Made by a program: the position numbers and the translations under genes. This document shows positions 9,011-17,743 of a DNA stretch of 64,000 bases, piece after piece. The stretch's first letter is position 1. Each line of letters begins with the position of its first letter. The notes under the pieces are model-generated. The model saw only the letters and a list, made by a program, of their open reading frames with translations, had not been told where the DNA came from and did no database searches. This stretch comes from Bifidobacterium catenulatum DSM 16992 = JCM 1194 = LMG 11043 (GTDB taxonomy: Bacteria; Actinomycetota; Actinomycetes; Actinomycetales; Bifidobacteriaceae), in NCBI RefSeq assembly GCF_001025195.1, contig NZ_AP012325.1, positions 1,612,001 to 1,676,000 on the forward strand, given 5' to 3'.

Positions 9011-12000
9011 ATGGGCAAACGCAAGAACGCAGCCAATCAGTCGGCACAATCGCACGAACGACAATTGCGCTTCGGACCGATGATGCGCAAACTGCTGTTG
9101 CCGTCGAGAAGCAGACGGTGGATCACACCGATCGTCATGCTGCTTCTGCTGCTGGGCATCATCGCAGGCGCGTTCATCGTCAGTTCGGTAACACAACAGC
9201 ATGTACAACTTGACGACGGCACCGTGTGGATCACTTCGCTGAAGGACCGCAAGGCCGCACGATTCAATGCGAAAAACAAGGATGTGGACGCTGGAGTCTC
9301 GTCCACAGCCTCCCGTTTCGACGTGGCCCAACATAATGGCAGCACCGTGATTTCCGAAGGTACGAAAGCCAGCAACATCGCAGCTTCCACAATCAGCGAA
9401 ACCGGCAACACCGCCATCAAAACGGATATCGAAACCATTGTCGGAGGCGATACCGCAGCGTTCATCAACGTCAAAACCGGCAATGTGTGGGTGGGATCCG
9501 CTTCCGATGTGAAATCCGTCAATCCCACCACCGACAAGCCGAAAATGAAACTGGGATCCGGTGGAAAAATCACGGTGACGCATAACGGAACCGTGTACGG
9601 ATATCGTGCTTCCGATGGCGCGGTGATGAGCATCGACAAGTCGCAAGGCGCGTGCGAGCAAGTTGGCACGATAGGAGGCGCACCGCATGCCGAATCGTTC
9701 ACCGTCATCGGCGAAACCCCGGTCGTGGCGGCGAAAGGCACCGTGTATTGGCCGCAGGGAAGCGCAGCCATCAATCTGCAGGGCAGCATGACCTTGCAGG
9801 CCCCTTCCACGGACGGCAAACAAAACGGATGGGTGGCCGTGGCGACACCACGCGGGCTCGCAACGGTGAACCTCAGCACCAAGAAAGCCTCTGAAACACC
9901 AAATTCCGGCAAGGGCGAGCCCGCCCAGCCGGTATCCACAGGCGGATGCGTATTCTCCGCGTGGGCGCAGAAAGCCAACAATTACGCCAAAGTATGCTCC
10001 GCCGACGGTTCGGACATGGCGTTCGACACCCTGACCAACATCAACGCCACTTCGGAACTGATATTTCGCACCAACCATCGTCTGGTCATACTCAATGACG
10101 TGGTCAACGGCAACGTCTGGAATCCGCAGGAATCCACCAAAGTCATCAAAATCCAATGGAATAAGGTGGAAACCAAACAGTCGAAGCAACAGGAACAGAA
10201 CAACGACAGTGCCAACAACCAGCATAATTTCAGCAAAACCTGCTCGTCGCAATCCGGGCAGATCAAAGCGGAAGACGATTCGTTCGGCGCGAGAACAGGA
10301 TCGCAGCAGATCCTCGACGTGCTTCGCAACGACGAGCAGACCGACTGTTCCGTACTGCGCATCACCTTGGTAAGTGCCCCGGACGGAGCCAACATCAGCG
10401 TCTCGCCCGTATACGACGGACGATATCTGCAGCTCGACGCATCCGCGACAGCCGAAGGATCGGCATCGTTCAGCTATGAGATTTCCGACGGGCGCGGGCA
10501 GACATCCAACGCCAAAGTGAACCTCACCTTGGTCGGAGGCGACGACAACGCGCCCCAGCAAACCGATACGCCACCGGAAATCGACGTGGAGCAAGGAGCC
10601 ACCTACACCACTAACGCATTGGGCAGCTTCTCCGACCCCGACGGCGATCCGCTCACGCTCGTATCCGCAACCCCGCAGAACACCGACCAGGTGACCGTCT
10701 CCACGCGAGCCGACGGGCAGCTCGTATTCAACGCGGGATCCATGTCTTCCGGACGCGCCGGCATCGAAGTAACCGTTTCCGACGGCCAGCAGACCGGCAC
10801 CGGCATGGTGTATTTCTCAGTGAAACCGGCCAACACGTTGGCCGCGGTAATCGATCCGGTAGTCAAGCAGACCACGCCAGACACGCGCGCCACCGTCTCA
10901 CTCAAACAATACGTGCACGGCACCTCGGCCGAGCCCGCGCAGCTGACCGCCGTGGAAACCCCATCCGGCGCATCCACCACCATGAACGCCACCGACATGT
11001 CGTTCACCTTCAGCGCACCCAACCCCGGCACCTACTATGTGCCCTACACCATCACGCAAGGATCCATTCCCGCGACCGGCCTGGTTCGCATTGAAGTGCA
11101 GACCGTGGCCGGAGACTCCGCCAAGCCCATCGCCGCCAACGACGTGGCGCTGCTCGGTGCCGACAACACCGCGATCGTGGAACCCCTGGCCAACGACGTC
11201 GACCCGATGGGCGGCGTATTGTCCGTGACCAACGTGACCGCCGACGCGGAAAGCGGCATCAAAACCGGCGTCGTGAGCAACAAGCGCGTCTACATCACCG
11301 CACGGCAGGTACCGACCGAACCCGTGCAAATCAAATACGGCGTAGCCAACTCGGCAGGCACGTCGACCGGCGTGATCGTACTGCAGCCGCCGGCATTGAC
11401 CACCTCCAACTCCGTGCCGAAAGCCGACAACATCACCACGCAGGTACGCACCGACGGCATTGTTTCCATCAACGTGCTCGACCACGTTACCTATGCCGAC
11501 GGCACCACGGTAAGCCTGCAAAACGACCTGCAATACGACAAGAACACGTTCAAAGGACTCGTATTCGTATCAGGCAACACCGTACGATACCAAGCATCCG
11601 ACCGAACCGGATCCTTCCCCGTAACGTACACGGTCAAAGACAATCTCGGCAACGCGGCATCCGCCACAATCACCATCAACGTGCATCAAAAAGACGCCGA
11701 AAACAAGGCGGCGCCAACACCATCCGACGTTGAGGCACAGGTTGCGGCAGGGCAGAAAGTCCAGATCCCGATCACCTTGACCGGCATCGACTCCGATGGC
11801 GACGACGTGCAGCTGCTTGGTCTTGGTAACAAGGCTCCGACGCTCGGACGCATCAGCGAAGTCGGAGCCACCTACCTGGTATACGAAGCATATGCCGACT
11901 CCGCAGGAACCGACACCTTCTCATACGCCGTCGAAGACTGGACCGGTCAACGATCCCAAGCGCAGATCCGCGTGGGCGTGTTCAAATCCGGCACCGACTC

Positions 12001-15000
12001 GGGCGTGTACGCACGCGACGACGAAATCACATTGCGTCCCAACACCGCGGCAACCGTACCCGTGGCGCAAAACGACATTTCCGGAGACAGCACCGACCTG
12101 ACCGTCAGTGAAGACATCGAATCGCAAGACATCAGCAATGTGACCGTAGCGGATAATGTGCTCGCCTTCACCACACCGCAGCAGGTGGGCACCTATTACA
12201 TGGTGTATACGGTCAAAGACAAAGCCGGATTGTCTGACACCGCAACATTGACGGTGAACGTCGATGGCAACGCCACCATCGAACCGCCGACCGCATACGA
12301 CTATCGTGTGCCTTCTTCGGCGACGATCGACAAGAAATCGGTCGACGTGGACGTTTCGCAATGGATCGCGAACCCTTCCGGCAGCGCCGACGAACTGCAC
12401 GTGGCCGTTGATGATTCGGCCACCGACCATGCGCATGTCAAGAGCGGAGACAAGTCCACGACCATTACCGTGGAATTGACGGACGAGGCGCGAGCCGTGC
12501 CATACACCGTGACCAACACGACGTATGACATCACATCCACGGCGTTCATCCAAGTGCCCGCATACGGCGTGTTTCCGCCGATCCTTCGACCGAAAGCGCC
12601 GGCTTTGAAGGTGAACGCACGCGAGACGATCACCATCAATATCGCCGATTACGTGCGCGTGGGCGCAGGCAAGACCGCGTATGTGGACGGCGCCGATTCA
12701 GTGAGCGCCACGAAGGCTGCGGACGGCGACCTGTATGTGAACGACCAGATGTTGAAGTTCACCGCGCCGAAGGATTACTCCGGCCCCGCATCCATTACCT
12801 TCACCGCGGTCGATGGCAAGCGCGACAAGAACGACAAGGTGAAAATCATCAATTCGGCGGTGCTGACGTTGCCGATCACCGTAATCGGGCGCGACGTGCC
12901 CGCGCCGACATTCTCTTCGTCCACCATCGACGTGGTCGCCGGCGAAAGCGCCACCACCATTGATCTGACCGCGTTGACCCATTCGGCGTCCGACCTGTAC
13001 GACGATGAAAAGCGGTACACGTATTCGGGTGGCGCTGATTCCGACCAGGTGAGCGCCAATGTGAGTTCGAACGGCAAGCTGACCGTGTCCGCCGACAAGA
13101 CCACGTCGCCGGGAACTACGGTGAGCGTGCCCATTTCGATCCAATATTCGAAGGGCACGGTGAGCGCAGGCGTCACGGTTCGTGTGACGGCATCCAACAG
13201 GCCTTTGGCGCGCATCAACGCGAAAACCCTGAAGGTCAAGGCGGGAAGCAGCGAGGAAGTGAACCTGCTTGCCGACGCGTACAATCCGTTCCCCGATTCC
13301 ACGTTGACCGTGACCGGATGCACATCCGACGGCGCGTCGAAGCTGACCGTGGACTGTCCGGCCAACGGTGTGGTATCGATCAGCGCAGCTTCCGACATCG
13401 GCGCGAGCACCAACAAGGTGATCGTCAACGTGCGTGATGCCACCAATACGAAGGAACGTGAGGTGACAGGCACCATCAGCATTTCGGTAATGGACAAGCC
13501 GGATGCGCCTCTGCTCTCCCCCATCGCGGGAGACCCGCAGGATGGCGCGGTAAATTTGAGTTGGACGGCCGGCTCTTCGAACGGCAGCCCGATCAGCGAA
13601 TACAAGGTGACGTGGAGCGGCAACGGTTCCGGCGAGAAATCGTGCGGTTCCGTGACCTCCTGCCAGATTACCGGTTTGAAGAACGGCAAGACGTACTCGT
13701 TCAAGGTGCAAGCCAAGAATGAGATCGGCTGGTCGAAGGAGTCGAACGGTGTGGAAGGCACGCCTGACAAGCTTCCGGACGCACCGACCGATGTGAAGGC
13801 CGAAGCCGGCAAGAACACCGTTGTTGTCACATGGAAGGCTCCGGAAGGCAATTTCTCTGCCGTCGACGGCTATGAGGTGACATTAAATGGGTCCAATATG
13901 GCGAATCCGACGCAAAAGGTTGAAGGTACAAGCTTCACGTTCAAATTCAACAACAATGCGATTACCAATGGCGCATCCTATACAGCCACGGTCAAGGCGC
14001 ATAACAAGATGAACTGGAGTCAACCATCCGCCACATCCAATGCCGTTTCACCTTGGGGCACGCCCGACGAACCGACCATCTCAGCAGTGCAGAATAGCGA
14101 CAAGATTGTGGTGAGCGGGCGAATCAATGACGCCCGCAACTCGAAATACCAGTCGATTACGGTAAGTATCAGAAACGAAGACAAATCCGTGGAGACCAAT
14201 GCCACGAACTATTCCGTCGAATTCGACATCAAGAACGAGTGGTATTACGAAGAGATTAAGCCGACGATTACCGTGGTCACGGAACACAGTGGCTCATTGA
14301 GCAGCGAAACGTCCGTTTCGCCCTTCACGGCAGTCGATCCCCCAACCAATGTGAAGCTGGAACTCAACAACAATATATGTGTGGCAACCTGGTCCAAAAA
14401 AGGACGCGTCACGGGCTTTGTTGTAAAGGCCAAGGATTATTACAATGATGATGTTCACGAGAACAGGGCAGAGTGGCCGCTTTCCGGTAATTGGAGCACC
14501 TGCGATACGGTAAATGTCCAGCAATACTTCATTGATACGTCGCATATCAGCACCCCTGAAACTGCCAGCAGCAATACCGTAGGCAACAAAACCAGGGCGG
14601 AAATCACTACCATGCCGACCCTTGCCTGGGATGCCAATGCCACGAATCTCATCAAGGTCGCCGGCGGATCGGTGAAAACGTGGAATCAAATTGGCAGCTA
14701 CTCCTTCGTATTCACCGGAGGTGGCAAAACATACGAAATCCCTTGGACCCAAGGTACCAGTCAGTTGAACGCCGAAAAGCTGCCAACGGGGGTCGACTAC
14801 ACATGGAAGTTCAAAGTCACCGGTCCAGACCCGGCACTCAACAACGAGGTAGACGGATCAACGATCAAAGACTCCGACCGCTATAGCGAGCCGACCACTG
14901 ATCCTGAGACTGACCCCAATCTAGACCAGTCGGAATCAAAGCAAAGTAACACCCCTACGGCTTCATCCGTAGCTCTTTCCACCATCGATGGAAAAAGCAA

Positions 15001-15040
15001 GCCGTGGGTGAGAGGCTTGGCCTATTACGCCAATCGCTAG
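9011..15040 (+). CDS. Giant surface protein with Ig/cadherin-like repeats and FN3 domains
   Basis: The product is 2009 residues long. A short basic cytoplasmic head is followed by one membrane segment (about 37-60), so nearly everything is outside the cell. Residues about 65-420 look like a beta-propeller-type repeat region. Next come many cadherin/Ig-like beta domains with motifs such as SFSDPDGDPLTLVSATP and EPLANDVDPMGGVLSVTNV. Two clear fibronectin type III domains begin near 1495 and 1590, and weaker FN3-like domains extend to the C-terminus. I see no LPxTG sorting signal. The start at 9011 follows AAGGAAG with about 7 nt spacing; an upstream TTG at 8930 has no such site. The gene lies 105 bp after the kinase. 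FN3 proteins of this cluster have been proposed to bind host cytokines; nothing in the sequence proves that here. Confidence 0.9.
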   Translation: MGKRKNAANQSAQSHERQLRFGPMMRKLLLPSRSRRWITPIVMLLLLLGIIAGAFIVSSVTQQHVQLDDGTVWITSLKDRKAARFNAKNKDVDAGVSSTASRFDVAQHNGSTVISEGTKASNIAASTISETGNTAIKTDIETIVGGDTAAFINVKTGNVWVGSASDVKSVNPTTDKPKMKLGSGGKITVTHNGTVYGYRASDGAVMSIDKSQGACEQVGTIGGAPHAESFTVIGETPVVAAKGTVYWPQGSAAINLQGSMTLQAPSTDGKQNGWVAVATPRGLATVNLSTKKASETPNSGKGEPAQPVSTGGCVFSAWAQKANNYAKVCSADGSDMAFDTLTNINATSELIFRTNHRLVILNDVVNGNVWNPQESTKVIKIQWNKVETKQSKQQEQNNDSANNQHNFSKTCSSQSGQIKAEDDSFGARTGSQQILDVLRNDEQTDCSVLRITLVSAPDGANISVSPVYDGRYLQLDASATAEGSASFSYEISDGRGQTSNAKVNLTLVGGDDNAPQQTDTPPEIDVEQGATYTTNALGSFSDPDGDPLTLVSATPQNTDQVTVSTRADGQLVFNAGSMSSGRAGIEVTVSDGQQTGTGMVYFSVKPANTLAAVIDPVVKQTTPDTRATVSLKQYVHGTSAEPAQLTAVETPSGASTTMNATDMSFTFSAPNPGTYYVPYTITQGSIPATGLVRIEVQTVAGDSAKPIAANDVALLGADNTAIVEPLANDVDPMGGVLSVTNVTADAESGIKTGVVSNKRVYITARQVPTEPVQIKYGVANSAGTSTGVIVLQPPALTTSNSVPKADNITTQVRTDGIVSINVLDHVTYADGTTVSLQNDLQYDKNTFKGLVFVSGNTVRYQASDRTGSFPVTYTVKDNLGNAASATITINVHQKDAENKAAPTPSDVEAQVAAGQKVQIPITLTGIDSDGDDVQLLGLGNKAPTLGRISEVGATYLVYEAYADSAGTDTFSYAVEDWTGQRSQAQIRVGVFKSGTDSGVYARDDEITLRPNTAATVPVAQNDISGDSTDLTVSEDIESQDISNVTVADNVLAFTTPQQVGTYYMVYTVKDKAGLSDTATLTVNVDGNATIEPPTAYDYRVPSSATIDKKSVDVDVSQWIANPSGSADELHVAVDDSATDHAHVKSGDKSTTITVELTDEARAVPYTVTNTTYDITSTAFIQVPAYGVFPPILRPKAPALKVNARETITINIADYVRVGAGKTAYVDGADSVSATKAADGDLYVNDQMLKFTAPKDYSGPASITFTAVDGKRDKNDKVKIINSAVLTLPITVIGRDVPAPTFSSSTIDVVAGESATTIDLTALTHSASDLYDDEKRYTYSGGADSDQVSANVSSNGKLTVSADKTTSPGTTVSVPISIQYSKGTVSAGVTVRVTASNRPLARINAKTLKVKAGSSEEVNLLADAYNPFPDSTLTVTGCTSDGASKLTVDCPANGVVSISAASDIGASTNKVIVNVRDATNTKEREVTGTISISVMDKPDAPLLSPIAGDPQDGAVNLSWTAGSSNGSPISEYKVTWSGNGSGEKSCGSVTSCQITGLKNGKTYSFKVQAKNEIGWSKESNGVEGTPDKLPDAPTDVKAEAGKNTVVVTWKAPEGNFSAVDGYEVTLNGSNMANPTQKVEGTSFTFKFNNNAITNGASYTATVKAHNKMNWSQPSATSNAVSPWGTPDEPTISAVQNSDKIVVSGRINDARNSKYQSITVSIRNEDKSVETNATNYSVEFDIKNEWYYEEIKPTITVVTEHSGSLSSETSVSPFTAVDPPTNVKLELNNNICVATWSKKGRVTGFVVKAKDYYNDDVHENRAEWPLSGNWSTCDTVNVQQYFIDTSHISTPETASSNTVGNKTRAEITTMPTLAWDANATNLIKVAGGSVKTWNQIGSYSFVFTGGGKTYEIPWTQGTSQLNAEKLPTGVDYTWKFKVTGPDPALNNEVDGSTIKDSDRYSEPTTDPETDPNLDQSESKQSNTPTASSVALSTIDGKSKPWVRGLAYYANR

Positions 15041-15121
15041 CCGGTACGGCAATCTCGACGAACAATCCAATATCGACAGCCAATCATCAATACGACCAAC
15101 AGAAGCAAACAAGGAGCACCC

Positions 15122-16432
15122 ATGAGCAACGACAACGACGACGCCACCCAACTGGGTTCTATCCGGCACCATATGAACAAGCCGCAACAGCCCGGCAATC
15201 CGCAGGCGCGCCCCGCATTCCAAGCTCCAAGCCTGCCGACACATCCGCAGAAGCAAAGCGGCGACGATGAAGGCACGGTACTCAGCGCATACAATGCAAT
15301 GCCCTACAGGCCTGCAATGCCTACGGTTCCAACAACGCAACCCTTGAAGGCGCAACCGGCACAGCCTGTGCAGATGCAACAACCGTTACCGCAATCGCAG
15401 CCAATTCCGGCAGCGGCATCGCAAGCCAAGCCCGCGCAGCCAGCCGCAACCTCGTCCATGATGTCCGCCCCACAAGACGACATCACCGAATTCCACAACC
15501 AGTTCACCAAACTGGTCGACAGCGTCTCCCAGGTTGTGGTCGGCAAGGAGCAGCCGATCCGCCAATGTGCCACCGCCATGATCGTTGGCGGCCACATTCT
15601 GCTTGAAGACAACCCCGGAACAGGCAAGACACAGATGGCCCGAGGCCTCGCCAACTCCATCGACATGTCGTTCAAGCGCATCCAGTTCACTCCGGATCTG
15701 CTGCCTTCCGACGTGGTCGGCGTAACCTACTACGACCAGAAGAACAGCGAATTCGAATACCGCGAAGGCCCGATTTTCGCTTCCGTCGTGCTTGCCGACG
15801 AAATCAACCGAGCCTCGCCGAAAACACAGTCCGCACTGCTCGAAGTCATGGAAGAGCAGAAAGTCACCGTCGATGGCGAAACCCACGCGGTACCGCAGCC
15901 GTTCATGGTCATCGCCACCCAGAACCCCATAGAACAGCTCGGCACCTACAAACTGCCGGAAGCGCAGATGGATCGTTTCCTCATCAAAACAACCATCGGC
16001 TATCCGAGCCACGACGTGAGCGTGAGCATTCTCAAACAGGTCAACGTCACCGACCGTGCATCCACCGTGCATGCGGTGCTCACCGGCAACGACGTGCTGC
16101 GCATGCGCGCCATCAGCGAAACTGTACATCTTGACGACGCGATCCTCGAATACATCGTGCGCTTGGTGGAAGCGACGCGCCACAACGAACGCATCCAGGT
16201 CGGATCGTCCATGCGAGGCGCACTCGCGCTGACCCGATGCGCCCGCGTGTGGGCGGCGTCCAACAATCGCGGATATGTGGTGCCTGACGATGTGAAGCAG
16301 CTGGCTGTCGCTGTGCTCGCGCACCGCATCACGCTCACCGCGGAGGCCACGTTCGCCGGATCCACCCCCGAACTGATGATCGAACAGATCCTCGGAAACG
16401 TACCCGCACCGACCGTAGGCGCCATCGCCTGA
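15122..16432 (+). CDS. MoxR-family AAA+ ATPase
   Basis: This 436-residue ATPase has Walker A (EDNPGTGKT, about 162-170) and Walker B (VVLADEINRASPKTQSALLE, about 221-240). The sensor segment FMVIATQNPIEQ is followed by a C-terminal lid domain, the usual MoxR arrangement. The first 115 residues or so are an extra low-complexity Pro/Gln/Ala tail, probably disordered. MoxR proteins act as chaperone-like partners of VWA or DUF58 proteins, and the next gene encodes a DUF58 protein, so the pair is probably a functional unit. The start follows AAGGAG with good spacing. Confidence 0.93.
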   Translation: MSNDNDDATQLGSIRHHMNKPQQPGNPQARPAFQAPSLPTHPQKQSGDDEGTVLSAYNAMPYRPAMPTVPTTQPLKAQPAQPVQMQQPLPQSQPIPAAASQAKPAQPAATSSMMSAPQDDITEFHNQFTKLVDSVSQVVVGKEQPIRQCATAMIVGGHILLEDNPGTGKTQMARGLANSIDMSFKRIQFTPDLLPSDVVGVTYYDQKNSEFEYREGPIFASVVLADEINRASPKTQSALLEVMEEQKVTVDGETHAVPQPFMVIATQNPIEQLGTYKLPEAQMDRFLIKTTIGYPSHDVSVSILKQVNVTDRASTVHAVLTGNDVLRMRAISETVHLDDAILEYIVRLVEATRHNERIQVGSSMRGALALTRCARVWAASNNRGYVVPDDVKQLAVAVLAHRITLTAEATFAGSTPELMIEQILGNVPAPTVGAIA

Positions 16433-16522
16433 AGCGCATACCCAACGCAGCTGCACTGCACGCGCAGCAAGACAGAAGCACGCAATCGCACGAAACGTTC
16501 GTAAACACCCGAAAGGTCAAGT

Positions 16523-17743
16523 ATGCGACAATCCAAAACTATGCAACGCAGGAGAACCATGCAACGATCCCTGCGACGCATCAAGCATCGCATCAAACGA
16601 CTGGTCACCTCATATATGTCACCGCTCGGATGGGCCGTGACCGGACTCACCATCGCCTCACTCATAACGTTCACGATTCTCGGATGGCATGAACTGTTGG
16701 CCATGGCGATCGTGTTCGCCTGCATGATGGTCGCCGCCATCCTGCTGTCACTCGGCAACACGTCATTCACCGCCACCATAGACGTGTCCAGCAGACGAGT
16801 CACCGTGTCAGACACCGTAAAAGTCGACATACGCATCGACAATCCAGGACACACGCCAACCACATCCGCGCGAGGCGACCTGCCTATCGGCGACAACCAC
16901 GAACGATTCTCCATCCCCATACTCGCCGCCGGCCAATCACGCCAAACAACCGTGGAATTCACCGCCGTCTCCCGCGCAGTGCTGCCGATCGGACCGCTTT
17001 CCATACGCAAAGGCGACCCATTCGGACTCGTACGGCACGAAAAGAAACTCGTCGACCAAATCAACGTGTTCATCCACCCTCAAACCGTCATGCTGAACAC
17101 ACTCAACGCCGGAATTCCGCGAGACCTCGAAGGTCAGCCCAGCGGCGAAATCGTCGACGATGACCTCGACTTCTACGGACTGCGCGAATACGAGCCGGGC
17201 GACGACGTGCGCAACGTGCACTGGCTCAGCTCCGCAAAAACAGGAACGCTGATGATCCGCCAATACGAAGCGACCCGACGCACCGACACCGCATTGACCA
17301 TCAGCGTGAACCCAGACGACTACCTCAGCTCCGACGAATTCGAACTGGCGGTATCCGTCCACGCATCCATCGGCGTACAATGCCTGCTCCAAAACCGCCC
17401 GGTAACCGCACATGCAGGAAACGAACACGCCGTGCCACGCAACTCCACGGAATTCCTCGACGGCTGCAGCGCCATCACCCCCGACATCAACGATGATCCG
17501 AACCTCGCGCAAACCACCCTCACCCACACCCCCGACTCATCGTTCTACTACATCACCGTCGGCAGACTCAAAAGCATCGACGAGATCAAACACATGGCGC
17601 TTGCACTCCCCCGATCCGCAACCTGCGTGGTACTGCAAACCACCATCGGGCAACCACGTGCCATCAAACGATACTCCGACTTCACCCTGGCGACCGTAGG
17701 AAGCCTAGACGACCTCCCAATAATCATGGGGGTACTGGCATGA
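16523..17743 (+). CDS. DUF58 domain membrane protein
   Basis: This 406-residue protein has two close membrane segments (about 37-76) followed by a beta-sandwich region and the DUF58 signature (YEPGDDVRNVHWLSSAKTG). DUF58 proteins carry a VWA-like fold and work with MoxR ATPases; the molecular role is not settled. The start follows AAAGGTC. The stop overlaps the next start as ATGA, so translation is coupled to the transglutaminase-like gene. Confidence 0.92.
   Translation: MRQSKTMQRRRTMQRSLRRIKHRIKRLVTSYMSPLGWAVTGLTIASLITFTILGWHELLAMAIVFACMMVAAILLSLGNTSFTATIDVSSRRVTVSDTVKVDIRIDNPGHTPTTSARGDLPIGDNHERFSIPILAAGQSRQTTVEFTAVSRAVLPIGPLSIRKGDPFGLVRHEKKLVDQINVFIHPQTVMLNTLNAGIPRDLEGQPSGEIVDDDLDFYGLREYEPGDDVRNVHWLSSAKTGTLMIRQYEATRRTDTALTISVNPDDYLSSDEFELAVSVHASIGVQCLLQNRPVTAHAGNEHAVPRNSTEFLDGCSAITPDINDDPNLAQTTLTHTPDSSFYYITVGRLKSIDEIKHMALALPRSATCVVLQTTIGQPRAIKRYSDFTLATVGSLDDLPIIMGVLA

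Noticed and set aside
8909-10594. 561-codon minus-strand frame opposite the FN3 gene
   Set aside because: It is a low-complexity shadow of a coding sequence with a good ribosome site on the other strand.
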